Below, piece by piece: positions 43,162 through 55,382 of a stretch of 64,000 nucleotides of DNA. The stretch's first letter is position 1. The number at the start of each line of letters is the position of its first letter. Under the pieces are notes generated by a model, which saw nothing but the letters and a program-made list of their open reading frames with translations, had not been told where the DNA came from and made no database searches. Where the stretch lies: contig JAPEVC010000012.1 in assembly GCA_027946555.1 (NCBI GenBank), forward strand, positions 1 to 64,000, in the 5' to 3' direction. This DNA comes from Gnomoniopsis sp. IMI 355080 (lineage: Eukaryota; Ascomycota; Sordariomycetes; Diaporthales; Gnomoniaceae). A program made the position numbers and the translations under genes.

Positions 43162-45035
43162 TCAGTTGTTGATCTCCTGAACCCAGATCTGCGGCTATTG
43201 TTAGCAAGCGAGGTTCCCAAAGCGTCTGTCTGTTCTCTCGAGTTCATTCGCACGAGTCAAAACTCACCTCTAATTTTCCGACTTCTAATTTTTGCTTCCG
43301 TGCCGCCGACTTGACGCCCATCATGACCATGTCCAGGTCATCCTGGTCGCCCATGGTGATCATGTCACCGGGGGTGTCCTCGTCACGGACCTTGATCTTA
43401 AAGCGGCGGCGAATGCCGAACTTGTCGCGGATCCGATCCACCATGTCGGGAAACTCGACGGCTGTGCCGACCATGATGTAGCGCACATCGTCGGCATGAA
43501 CCTTGACTCTGACCTTGCGCACCTCTGGTTTCCTGGACTGGCCCCTAGTCGAGCCAGACACCGAACCCGTGCCGCGTCGAGGGTTCATCATCTCAAAGTC
43601 GGCCTCGTCGACAGAGTTGCCATCGTAGTCGCTGCCATCCTCATCGTACTCGTCGTCATACCGTGGCTGTGTCGGACGTCGTTGCAAAGGACGATTGCCA
43701 CCACCTGCACTCCTTGATCCGTTGCTGTACATGTCGTACACGTCATCCGGGTAAGCGTCATCATCGACTGGTGAAGCACGCCTTGGGCCACGATTCGTGC
43801 TCTGGGAGTAACTGCGACTCGAGCCAGCGGTGTAAGCCCGAGCCGGGCCGCGAGGCCGTGCGTCCTCGGGGGACGTGGCCTTCTGATATCGATCTTGGCC
43901 CCTGGCCTGGTCAATGTTGAGCTTGGGCGGCATTGGCTTCGGGCCGTTGCGAACCGAAGCAGCCCTGGCGGGTAGCTCGCGTGGTCTGTCGTTCTCTGGA
44001 GGCGGTGTAGGCGGGAAGACGTTCTGGTTGTTGGGCATCGCAGGCTGCGGCTGCGGTTGCCCACCAGGCATTTTGCTCTGCAGACCGGGCTTGACTAGAT
44101 TTGTGGCCGCGAATGAGATGTTGTCAGCTGGTCGGTCGTCCTTGATGTCGGCCTTGCCCGCGTTCTTAATCTCGGAGCCAGCAAAGCCGGTGAAGGCGTT
44201 GGCACGGTCGGATGCCGCAACCAGGCGAGCTTTTCCGAGGTAGTCCTTGGTCTTCAAATTCCTGACTTTTGCTTCGTTCGGCCGATAAACGACTCCAACG
44301 GGAATCGAGAAGACTGTGTAGCCCTGAGTCGGATGTCAGTGAGATTGAACATGTGTCAGTGACCCGCATATGATCCTCGCACTTACCTCCGCTTCTTCCC
44401 GGATGGCCTCATCGATGACATTGTGGTCTTCCACAACTTTCTCCTTCACAGCGTACGACAAGTCTTGCAGACCAGCCTCCTTCTGCTGCAGATAAATGTA
44501 ACACAGACCACGGTTGAATAGCACCTCACACGAGTAGAGCTTGAAAAGAAGACCAAGTTGTGCGTAGTCGATCATTGTGTTGCCTCGCAAGTAGAGCAGA
44601 GTGTCGTTGAAATTGGCCAGTGCCTCCTCGAAATCGCCGAGCAAGAAATTTGACACGCCTTGTTGGAAGTATGCAACAGCGAGGTATTGGTCTAGTCGGA
44701 TCGCTCGTTGGTAACAGTCAACCTGCGTGAACACAATGTCAGTAAAATGCACTTTCCTTCCGCCTAAGACTGGAGTGCAAAAAGCCATACCGCTTTCTCG
44801 TGCTCGCCGAGGGTAGCGTGGATCACGCCCATGTTGAACAAGATCTTTGACGTGTCGGCGATCTTGTCGAAATCTGCCAAAGCCTCGTCGAATTCGTTAT
44901 TGTCATACCGCGCGAGGGCGGTGACCCATGTTTCTATTTCCTGTGGCATTTGTCAGTCTCCAGCGGCTGAATTAATCCGAAGCGGTACTCGAGTTCCGCT
45001 TCTATAAGAGTGTCACATACCTGTTTTAACGACAT
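43162..45035 (-). CDS. noxR: NADPH oxidase regulator NoxR (p67phox-like)
   Basis: Cytosolic activator of the fungal NADPH oxidases NoxA/NoxB, acting with Rac at hyphal tips. Five exons: 45035-45021, 44940-44791, 44722-44387, 44323-43268 and 43188-43162, encoding 527 residues. The first exon is only five codons (MSLKQ) and the last only eight codons plus a stop (IWVQEINN). The N-terminus forms TPR repeats: ALARYDNNEFDEALADFDKI, KILFNMGVIHATLGEHEKAV and LDQYLAVAYFQQGVSNFLLG. The middle is Pro-rich and disordered. A PB1 domain closes the protein, with a basic strand (VRKVRVKVHADDVRYIMVG) and an acidic OPCA patch (RDEDTPGDMITMGDQDDLD). Domain order and length fit NoxR. The gene is diagnostic of filamentous fungi. 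Confidence 0.96.
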
Positions 45036-48000
45036 TGTTGCGCAATTGAATGTGGCTGGATGATTGGAAGTAGGGTCGAGCAGGCGGCTCGTACGAAATA
45101 CGAACTGTCTAGCTCAGTAGAATGTCCGGAGCAAGTCCGTCGGTCGGCGGGGGGGATGGGGTCGCAGATATTGCAGAGCCGGTCGGTGGGTCGGTCGAGG
45201 AATACGTGCCGTCCCCGCTTTGGACTTCGGTTCGAGTCCACGACGCTGCAAATCAATGCCAACACCTGGTGGTGCTTGGCGTGTGATTCCGGGAGGAAAT
45301 CAAAGAACTCGATCACGGTTGTCGTATGTCCCTTGAGGAGAGGTGTGCTGCCAATTGTGCTCCTCTCGCGAATTGGGTGGCTGCAACGGCGGGTGGGATA
45401 GTCCCGATTCGTTCTCGAGGTCTTTTGGAGACTCGATACTGCGCTAGCCTAGGACTAAGTCGATAGTGTCCTCGTAGAACTCTGTGTGGCGAGACAGACA
45501 GGCCTGCAATGTGACGAGTTCGGGTGTCGATTGCAGATGCAGATAACACAGATGTGAATATGTGCTGTCCAAAATTTGTATTGTGATTCGGTAGAGCAAG
45601 TAAAGTAGAGAGAGAGAAGAGATGAGGATCCGGTCCTTCTCGGGGTAGTCTCTGCTTTGCTCAACCAGCGGCAAGTCGACTGTTTCAGAGCGTGCTCAGC
45701 AGATTTGACACCAGTGGTCGTCTGATTTCGGTCTACAGATCAGCCCGTTTTCTCTTGACCTTGGATTGATTCGTCGCCTCGGAAAGGACTGGCGGAGTGG
45801 CGGAGTGGCGGATTTGGCTGACGGCCCTCGGGCTTTGGGACGAAGTGGTGGAGAGTGGGCTCTTGAGAATTACTCGACGTGGACGGTAAATGTCTTGGGT
45901 CTTTTTTCTTCCTTGGTTGTGACTTGTTGTATAATGGGTATTAAGTGGGGTCTTGTGGTTGAGCAAGACGTAAAATCCCCGCGGAGGCAAATGAGTGGAT
46001 GGTGGACGAGAAGCCAGCGCCTAACCGGAAAGCTGTGTGGATGGATGGGGAAAAGGAGATGTGCAAAGGGCCTGCAAGCGGTGGGATTGGGATTGGTAAA
46101 AGAGGAAAGGGAAGGGCGAAGATGAGGAGAAGACGCAACTAGGACTAATTACTAGTTAGGTAGGTATGGGCAATGCAAGGGCATCCAGCAGACAGACAGA
46201 TCGCCTTTGACATATACCACGGTACACTAGGTGGGAGATGTTCTCGTGCAGAGCGTAACAACATGGCACCTTGCTAGGGCACCCCCCGGTCTATACCCAG
46301 CCATATTATCATGCTGTTTGAGCTGTTGTTAGACTTGTCAGTCTTGTTAGACGTCGTCTTGATCTGCCGTCGATGCCCGCTGGTGTCATCCCTCAAACGC
46401 TATCACCAAAACCTGTCCGTCTTCAAACGCTGGGTGTGATGCCTGTGCGCCCTTCTTGGCCTCCTGGCCCCATGCGAACCAGGTCCCGCGACATGGGTCC
46501 CGCACAGGAGATGATGGCCGCTGGGTTCAGGGGTTGAGGAATTGCCCAATCTGTAGCTGTGCAAGTGTAGAGGGCGTGGTTCTAATAAAAAAAAATGCTA
46601 CGAAGACAACGGGAAAGAAGAAGGCAATACAAAAATTAAGACAACAAACGCTGTGGTAACATGACATATGTTTAGACAGACCTGGTAATGTCTAGTATTA
46701 CAAGATACTGTAAACTGTACGGGTCTCCCCAGGCGTCAATTCGATAGTGCCTTGATATTGACACTTCCTCTTTGCAGATTACCTTAACACATGTTGGCGA
46801 TTCTTTAGCAAGTCTAGTGGCCAGTGGTGACAGCTTTGCACTAGCAAGGCCTGCATGTATGTACATAGTATATCGCAACACAACACGAGTTCGCGGGATC
46901 TGTCTACTTAGGGCCGCAACTTGTTTTACAGTACTATCCCATAGCATAGCAATAGTAATATCACAAGAGTCATGTCCGACTAGCATCAAGTATACATCGA
47001 ATGATTTGCTGTCTATATCGGAAGATGTCAAGGCATACTACCTGGACAACATCGTTTGGAACCATTTCGGCCTCGAAACTCTATCGACAGAAACCAAACC
47101 AAACTCTCCAGATTGCCATTCTTTCCTGTCCAAGTGACATATCAGCTTTACTTTCCATGCTACAATACTTAAAACCAGCTTGGGACCCAGCCGAGTGCAA
47201 TGTCTCCAAACATTTAGTACGTACATGCTGCACTTGCTGCACTTGTAGCCCTTGCCGCTGACGACCCAACAGAAGTCGACGAAGATGGGTGTGCAGAGGA
47301 CTCCAAGAATCTGCTATGGAATGGCATTACCCACGTCTGTCACGCTAAAAAACGCCAACTTGAGTGATTTGCCCATCATGCAAAGTGATGACGTTGGCGT
47401 TGATGATTTGTGCCCATGGCATCCGTCTGGACTATGCAGGAAACATCATATGTGCATGGGATGCTACGCATATCCAAACAGACATGTACATCCCGTACTT
47501 CTGCGAATGCGGCTGAATTCCATCATCACGAACCATTCCCGCAATGGGTGTTGCCATCATGGTCAGATCGAAGATGCAGCTCTCTAGGAGAAACGGCATC
47601 CATGGCACCACGCGGCGGACAGCATTGATATGACCCTGTTGATGTACCTGGTAGTTGTCGCAGGTGCTCAACACGGGCGAGCTGAGAGACGAGCATTGCG
47701 CCTACCCCCCTGGGGCCCCTTCAATGCACCAAGTGTTCCAGCGTTTCGGTCTGGTCGTGATTGGCCTGGGGACTTTCTTGGATCACACATGAGGCGGCCT
47801 CAACCAGTGACCTGACGGCGCGTAATTTTCCGACTTACACGCCCCTTGCTAGTTTGGGCCAGTGCCTCGCCGTTCTGCTCAGCTGTAATTGGTTAGTGTG
47901 TGTGTGTGTGCTGAGTGGCCCCACCTGTACCTCCCGGCCTATAAGCCATATGTGGCCGGACTGCCCGGCACACCCATATTCCCGATATCTTCATCTTGCA

Positions 48001-51000
48001 CACACAACGGCGTCATGACCACATGTTACCAAGCCGCTCAGCCCCCAACGCCAATGTCAGATCAGCCTTTCAGCAACATTGTCTAAGCGCTTGGTTTCTC
48101 ATTGAATTCTTGGGAAGCTAGACTTCATCTCAATGCCAAGCAAACATATACTTCCGAGCATCTCCCCGAGGTCCTGGGCCTGATGCAAGTCGGCCAAACA
48201 AGCCAGACGAAATGTCCGTGGACTCCGTAGAGCAAGACGTCGTGTGAAGCAGAGGGTGGCCAGATCTAAAGCTGTACAAGGCCTGGTCTTCATCGCTCTA
48301 TGTTGTCGACAACTCTAATCATCACCACCCTCTTCAGGCCAAAGGTAAAACGCAAAGCCAGCAGCACATTTCTATTTTTGGAGATATTGCATAGTTTGCA
48401 TGGCATGTAATACTTTGGAGTCGGCTTTCGCATGTCGCCGTGACCAGACAAAAGCCAAAAAGAAAGCAAGATCACAGACCTCAAGGCGGTCAGTGGTACA
48501 TATCATGCTGTACACAAGATCCCAAAAATGGATTTTTACCGCCCACGATCAGACCCCACGTGTCAGAAAAAACTCTATCGGAAAAGGGACAAAATCTGGG
48601 GAAAAGAGCCCACAGCGGAGCCCCATTGAACTCTCTATCAAGACCTTTGCCGGAGCTAGAGTCTTGATATCGATAACTGACCGCCGACGAGCTGTCATTT
48701 GGAAAGCTTGTTGTCTTTCGTTGCCCAAGCCGTAACCGAAAACAGGCAAACCGAAAAGCTTCCTCGTTCATCCAGAGTTGACAGCGAGCATGAGAGTCAT
48801 TGATTGCCCTTGGCACAGGCTACCTGCCCAGACCATCGAGATTCGAGACTGGAGTCTGAGCGACGGCCGTAACTGCTGCCACGTATTCCATGTGACTGTT
48901 CTACGCAGGCAACGCAGTCAGGTTAGAGATGGGCAGTTCGAACGATGTCACTGCGCAAGATCGTCAAAGTCAAAGAAGCGGGTCTTTTGTAATCGCAGGT
49001 CAGTCGTGAAAGGAGCTTCAAATGCTTCTAGAAAACTCATAAGATTCCATACTGGCTGCCGAGGTTACATTTGGCAGAGGGCACTGTGTAACAAATTTTC
49101 AGGCCCGTCAACTTGAACCTACGCACCGTACCATATTTGCCTTTTCCTTTTCCTTTTCCGCGAGACTCCACATTATTTTGGATCGGGAAGGGAAACCGCG
49201 AAACTCGCTTGTCATCTAACCCCGTCTGACACTGGACAGAAGACCTCGATCCGGAGAAGTTTTCCCTTCTTTTTTTCGGATAACTTATTTTCCCTACTCC
49301 TGGCCTGCAGAACACGTTCGGACTTGTTTTGAAAGTTAGGGAATATCCCGTTGCATCGCAACTATTCGCTCCACCGCAGTTTTACTTTGCGGCATCCGCT
49401 CACGACTCGGGGCATTGGCAATTGATGACTATCATAGCCCGTGAGTTGCAACGAGGTACATATTTCGGGGTCAAACACTCTCACACAGCGCGCCGACTCA
49501 CTGCGTCGAGTTCCGACACGAGCTGGACGCGTTCATTTCATTGCTTGAGTACTGCAGCCATGAGTTCCTTGACTACAAGCTCGTGGCTTACGTCAGAGGC
49601 GAGACTTTCGAAACTTTGTCTATAGTCCAGAGCAACGAGTCGAAACGGTCGATCAACTGCCTCAGGCAAGGCCACATCGGCCCCGCTACAGCGATGATCC
49701 CTTCCTACTTTTGTTTTCAGCCTCAAGACTTGGCTCTGAAATAAGGTATGCGACAAGCAACAGGCCCGATACAAGGCTCTGGATCCCCGTACCCAGCGAA
49801 CGTCTCATCGTCGCCAAGGTCCTGTCTCTAGGAGCATTGCCTTCCGGTCTGCGACGGGTGGAGCTGGACCACTGATCCTCCCTCTCCTGCGACGGATCTG
49901 CCACCAAGTACACGACTTCTTCGCCTCCTCGGCCGCTCTACTGGCGGTTATACCACTATGTATACACCATGATCAATAAGTGCAATCGGCTAGTGCCCGT
50001 CAGATCGGGGGCCTAGAAGAATTTTTGATGCCCCCGTTTGCGCTCGTCAAGGCTCGCGCCCCTGGCCCTGACCCCCGCGAGAACTCTTCACAAGGCCCCT
50101 TGTTACGGGCTCGTCCCCATGAAGTGGAGCTGCACAATATGGCGGTTCTATGTCCATCTCGACCAGCACGGAAAGTGGGAAAGCCCCCGGTGCCTACCAT
50201 AGCCATGAAAGCCATGGCTGCGGGTGCTTCGAAAGAACAAAGTCTAGACGCATCCATCTGGATTTTTCTATTTTGTTTATTTTTGGTTTGCGTCTTGTTT
50301 GCGCTGTACCTACCCTATCCGCCTACACATCAACCCAAGCTTGACAAGAAGCCAGCTGGTTGACAAATGAAGAAAAGAACAAGAAACTTGGCGATACACA
50401 TTGAGTTTGGCAGGCGTGACAAAGCCTTCTAGGCCCGGCAAGAAGTCAACGCAATTTGCCTGAAAGGCACTGTTCTCAGGTGTCCTTGCGTTAGCAAACT
50501 GTGTGTATTGTGATTGTATATACCTGTGCCAAAAACTGTGAGACTTGCCACGCCGTCTTGCGCGTATGCTCGAAACTTTCATTGCGCTGATAGCTAATAA
50601 GGCCTTGCTTCGACTTTGCAACGAGTCAAGGCCCTCGAAGCAGATGAGTCCAATGCAACGCAGACGTATCTGCATATCGGCTGCATGTGGTTGGCTTGAC
50701 AGGGAAAAGCCGCGGTGGTCTTGCAGGCACAGAGAATTCACAAGCTTGCCGGTTGTGCGTCTTCCATGCGTTATTGGGGATCATGACGCGCCGTGATGTG
50801 AGAGCGCGCGGGCGCCTCCAAGTATTAGGCTTTCATCTGGCTGATTGTCAGCGCCCATGGCGTTAATCACGAGCAACGCCTCTGAGCACATCGCATTTTG
50901 TTTTCCCACATGCTCGTGCCCAGTTTGACCATCATGGAGCCACGTGGGCTTAGTCCGTAGTGGTGGTCTAACCAAACCACCCTCCCCCCCTTCCTCTTCT

Positions 51001-51103
51001 ATCCGACGCCATAGAGAGAATCCGCCTTGAGCAAGTCCCAGTGAAATAAGCTCGGCTGAGCGAGACTCCCGCCATGCGCATCGCAGCCTCGCGCGCACTC
51101 AGC
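45036..51103. other. Six-kilobase region without a supported gene
   Basis: The largest gene-free stretch apart from the left edge. Open frames are short and motif-free on both strands. One plus-strand frame (49980-50363) has a hydrophobic segment near its end (IFLFCLFLVCVLFALYLP) but nothing else supports it. It contains (TTTTCC)n near 49138-49159, a GT run near 47897, and a T/A-rich part around 46590-46670. No tRNA could be folded at a B-box-like sequence (45229). It could hold a non-coding RNA or a decayed gene. Confidence 0.45.
49138..49159. repeat. CTTTTC hexanucleotide repeat
   Basis: About three and a half units of CCTTTT in the gene-free region. Confidence 0.7.
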
Positions 51104-52621
51104 TCACAGCATGCCCTTCTTCACTTCGTCTTTCCTCTCCTCCCACAGTGTCTTGCCGGTGCAAGAGCACACTGTCTTGTCGTTGTCCCACATCCCCGCA
51201 CTCCTTGCAATCACGCCCACTACCGTGTCTTCATCGTTACCCAGTATCTTGCCCTCTCCCTCCTCTTGACGAGTCACCAAAAATGCGTGACCAATCACCT
51301 CCCACACCTGGAAGGGCCTGTCTAAGAACACGGCGCCCGTGCCATCCGGGCCGATCTCCACAGTGCCCAGGTCCCCTCGCACCGCACCTTTATGCTCGGG
51401 GACGGTCGCGGTCAGATCGCCTTTCCAGATCGGCCCTGTCGACGAGGCACCGTCTTTCAGGTCCCCGTACTCGCGGATCGAGGCGCGGTAGGTCCCTGGG
51501 GCAATGCCGCGGAGGGTCAGGTCAACCAGCGTGACCGTGGGAGAAACGCCTACCATGCGCGCGAGGCCGCGGACTTCGCGGTTCTTCTCATGGTCTGGAA
51601 CGCTGGCGCGGGCATTGCCTAGGTGGTAGGTCTCTAGTATACTGACGGCCGCACCTAGTTCGCTACAGTAAGCATCGTATACCAGGCCCGCTGCACCTGC
51701 CGGTAGAGAGCTTGCCTGCCATAGCAGCGGCATGACGAGGGTTCGCAAAGCTTATTAGAGGTAGACTTTCGGTAAGGTGTTTTCAAACCGCGCATCCCAA
51801 GGAGATGGGGCACGTAGACGATCTTCCTTGCCCGAGGCATATTGGGTTCATGAGGGTGGGGTGAGCCTACTGTTTGATGTTCCTGAGCCCCTCAGGATCG
51901 CATCCCTCCCCGTGGCCTCAATTGTCGAAACGATAGCAGACGGTGGTGCTAATAATAATAGCGCGTCGGCGCATATCGTCAGTCGAGAGTCAAATTGCAA
52001 GTGATTGTTTGTTTGAAACAAATCTTTTCGGAGCCAAGCTTTCGGAGCCGCGAAACTTTTTGGCCCCAAACGACTGTGGGATCACGCTGGCGGTGAGGCC
52101 AAAAGTCCGTTATTCTATGTGACCCGTAGACTGTGCGCAGTGTGCCTTCAGATGAGACAAAGCATCGTGGGTGGAAGGTTGGGCAGAGTTGAAGGATGTG
52201 GGCAAACTTCATGGAATCCCGTGAAATGAGCAACTTTTGGCGACATACCTGTCCCTTCTACTCGTACTAGCTGCTCCTTCACGTTTGCCTCAACCTTGGC
52301 GATGCCGTCGAGCTTGTACAGCGAGTCTGAAACGTCCTTGGCGCAGCCATCGCAACTCATGGGCACTGCGAAGAGGGTCTGTTCGGGCCTCAGGTGTGTT
52401 AGTTATTGGCTTTCTTTGCGGGAGCCAGTAGATGGCGGGAATTGTGCAGCAATACAGACCTCGAACTTGTTGTTCACAGCCATTTTGTGCGTGAGCGAGG
52501 AGGTCTTGTCTGCAGGAGTGAAGCGAGATACTGGTGTTCTGTTGGTATACGTGAGATATGCTCCGGAACCGAGGAGTGCGGTGCCTGAAATACTGCCCAA
52601 AAGACGGAAAGATCGGGTCAT
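51104..52621 (-). CDS. CCS1: Copper chaperone for superoxide dismutase
   Basis: Delivers copper to Cu/Zn superoxide dismutase. Four exons: 52621-52460, 52378-52249, 51948-51871 and 51654-51104, giving 306 residues from the first ATG. Domain I has the Atx1-type copper site MSCDGC (LFAVPMSCDGCAKDVSDSLY). Domain II is SOD-like (SAAVSILETYHLGNA, LTLRGIAPGTYRASIREYGD). Domain III has the CxC copper site KTVCSCTGKTLW. Splicing restores TGRDAILRGSGTSNSAAV, a CCS hallmark. The 46 residues before the internal ATG at 52483 (MAVNNKFET) are MTRSFRLLGSISGTALLGSG and onward, which looks like an N-terminal targeting or membrane segment. Starting at 52483 gives the usual 260-residue form. Intron 1 has a GTCTGT donor. 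It is divergent from uL13m. Confidence 0.94.
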
Positions 52622-52984
52622 TGGAATAATGGAATACAGTCGAAAAGAGAAGAAATTGCTTCAAAATTACCACGCCTCCTCACTTTCATGAGTTTATCTT
52701 GACATGCTGCTTTGAAATCGGCCCGGAGCACCGGACAGCGCCGTGAAGTGTGGAGAACAGGGATCGTTCGGTGCACGCGAGTCGCGATGAGGTAATCAGA
52801 TACTTCGATTTTTTGGGCCTGCGAAGATGCGCCTGGTGAACGCGACGACAATCCATATCAGCGACAACGACGACAGCGATCGAGGGGGGTTCACGCAGTT
52901 CAACCAAATCATCAGAGCTGGAGTGGTAATTGCCTAGGTCTATAACGTTCATGAGGGGACGCAACCCCTCGTAAACCCGCCAGA
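52622..52984. promoter_or_regulatory. Divergent promoter region (CCS1 / uL13m)
   Basis: Only 363 bases separate the divergent CCS1 and uL13m start codons, so both promoters must lie here. No specific element is assigned. Confidence 0.55.
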
Positions 52985-53607
52985 ATGTCCCAAAATATCG
53001 GCCTCGTAGGTTCACCCTCAATATAACCATCAAGCCATCAACCAGTCCCACTGACCCTTTCCTTCTCCTTCCGCAGACCCGACTAGCCTACTCCCGGGTC
53101 TGGCACCACGTCTCCGCCAACACGCCACATCCCATCCTCTCCACCATCAAGTCACCCCCAGAAGCCATCACACCGCCGCCGCTGGGCCGACTCGCCTCGC
53201 GCATCGCCACTCTCCTCATGGGCAAGCACAAGCCCATCTACGACCCCTCGACCGACTGTGGGGACTACGTCGTCGTGACCAACTGCGCAGCACTCTACAC
53301 CACCGGCCTGAAGAAGTGGCGCAAGAACTACTACCGCCACAACACGCGACCGGGAAGTCTGAAGCAGGTGACGATGGACGTGCTGATGGACAAGTTTGGC
53401 GGGAGCGAGGTACTCAAGAAGGCCGTCAGCGGTATGTTGCCAAAGAACCGCCTGCGCAAGAAGAGGCTGGCGCGGTTGAAGGCATTTGAGGGCGAGGCGC
53501 ACCCGTACGAGGAGAACCTGGTGCGGTTCGGGGGCAAGAAGGTCGGGAGTGAGGGCTGGGAGGCTGTGGCGGCGCGGATTCGGCTGGCGGATGGTGCCAG
53601 GATATGA
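52985..53607 (+). CDS. MRPL23: Mitochondrial ribosomal protein uL13m
   Basis: Large-subunit protein of the mitochondrial ribosome. Two exons, 52985-53005 (seven codons, MSQNIGL) and 53077-53607, encode 183 residues. The first exon is inferred because the second continues directly as TRLAYSRVWHHV, the typical fungal uL13m start, after a GTAGGT...CCGCAG intron. The uL13 signature follows: LGRLASRIATLLMGKHKPIY, DCGDYVVVTNC, RPGSLKQVTMDVLM and MLPKNRLRKKRLARL. About 21 extra residues (NTPHPILSTIKSPPEAITPP) lie between HHVSA and LGRLASRI; no GT donor is present there, so this is an insertion rather than a missed intron. The gene symbol follows yeast naming. Confidence 0.94.
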
Positions 53608-54369
53608 GGAGATGGGAGCAGTCAAGGGACGAAGACTCGTGACTGACGAGGTGATGCACAGCAGAAAGGTCAAGGGCAAAGAACACGCTCGGGCGGGTAT
53701 AGAGAGCCCGGTGTATAACCACACGTGTCTGGATTAGGACATCGTAATATACATTTCGAACTTCCTCTGTATTGCCCAAACACTGCCCACGCAGAGACGG
53801 AAGAAAGGCTCTGCACCCATCGCCTGAGGTTCAGCAGCAAAAAGGGCTGGGCTTCTGGAACTCGAATGAGGTGTAGCGAAAAGACCGCTCACTCATGCCA
53901 GTTTCGTATTGAATATGAAGAGCGGTACTTCGCAGTTAAGAGCATATTGCAGAGGCCTTGTTCGTTCATTCAACGCACTTCTATCAGAGGGAGCGTAGAG
54001 TAGGGTCTTCGAAATGGCGTTCAAAAACTCTAGGCTACGTGCATCATCTCAAGCGGAGCAGTGAGGACCATGAGGCCACTCCACGCACTCCTAATGATCT
54101 TCATAGTGGGCTGGTTGTCACTCGTCACGATTGTCAGTGTTTACGCATTTCTTCCAAGGTCTGCTTCTGATTCGTTAAGGCTAAGCATACATAGGTATCA
54201 TATAATATAAACTACGCGATATGCGGAGTGTAGATGCATCCTCCCAAATTACTAGCGTTCAATATCACTGGGCCAATTATACAGGCCCGACGCTGCCGCC
54301 AGAAATACCTAATTGTGACAACGCTCTGGATCATCATTCAAGACGCCACTTCTGCAGGCAATATCTCTT
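53608..54369. other. Convergent 3' region between uL13m and uricase
   Basis: About 760 bases with no motif-bearing open frame. It holds the two 3' UTRs. Confidence 0.5.
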
Positions 54370-55382
54370 TCAAGATCGAACAACCTCACACTTGATGAGG
54401 CCGTTGGGGCCAGACTGGGGAGCGTACACCTCGGCGTCCTTGCCGGTGTTCTTCAGACCCTTGTGCCAGCTCAGATCTAGAAGGACTGTGGTCAGCTCAT
54501 GATTGTGAAAGGTACAAGAAAAAAGGGACGCACCAATTTCAAAGTAGTGCTTGTTCGGCAGCGAGTAGTTGGCCGATGCCACATCCGGCGCTGCCTCCAG
54601 TATGTGCTCACACATCTTATACATCGTGGCCTGCACACTCGGGCTCTCCTCTTCCGCAAACAATTTCATGGTGATGGCCCTCGCCTTCCCCCACGCGTCA
54701 TCAAACTTGGGCACGCTCGCCTCGACGTCCTTGAGCGATCCAAAGGTCTTCCATGTCCACCCACAATCGACATCTGTGCTCAGAATGCGGTCCCACGTTT
54801 CGCCCAGGGTTGTGAACTCGTCTCGCACGAAGCCGTGGAAAGCAGACCCCGTGCTCTTGAGCACAGTCAGCCCCACAATGGCGCTCTTGAGCGTGATGCC
54901 CTCTGTGCGCGAGATGACAGCCTCGACGTTGCGGGTTTCTTGGCCGTCGCGGAAGAAGCTGTGGGGGTGCTCCTTACCATCGATGACCATGCGGGTCCAG
55001 CGGTGCACGACGATCTTGATGTGAGCGGTGTGAATGTGGGCGTAGGTGTCTATGAAGTGCTGGCCTAGGGTAGAAGCAAAGAGCTCGGGCGGGTTGACGG
55101 GGTGCTCTTTTGCTTTAATGTAGATGGTGTTCTTCATAGAGTCGGTTGCTACCACGACAGAATTGTCGGCCACGGTATATCTGAGGGGACGGTCAATTTC
55201 TGCTTTAGAAGGTCTGGAAATAGAAACAAGTCTTGAGGTCCTTACGAGGTCTCGATTTCTCCCTCGAGCAGGCAGGTCACTGTCATCTCCGTGACGGTCT
55301 GAACGCCTGTGGCCTCGTCCCGATGGACCTTGTAGACCCGGACATTGTCCTTTCCGTAGCGAGCTGATGCAAGTCTAGGCAT
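54370..55382 (-). CDS. Uricase (urate oxidase)
   Basis: Oxidises urate to 5-hydroxyisourate in purine catabolism, usually in peroxisomes. Three exons: 55382-55246, 55180-54534 and 54476-54370, encoding 296 residues. It opens MPRLASARYGKDNVRVYKV, with the catalytic Lys. It continues YTVADNSVVVATDSMKNTIY (catalytic Thr) and contains VISRTEGITLKSAIVGLTVL, STGSAFHGFVRDEFTTL and DLSWHKGLKNTG (catalytic His). The C-terminus reads PNGLIKCEVVRS and stops. Many fungal uricases continue a few residues to an SKL-type peroxisomal signal; none is present here, nor in the frame after the stop. The start ATG and both introns are well supported by family continuity. Confidence 0.95.

Noticed and set aside
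45229..45239. Perfect B-box-like GGTTCGAGTCC
   Set aside because: The flanking bases do not form a T-stem and no A box or cloverleaf is present.
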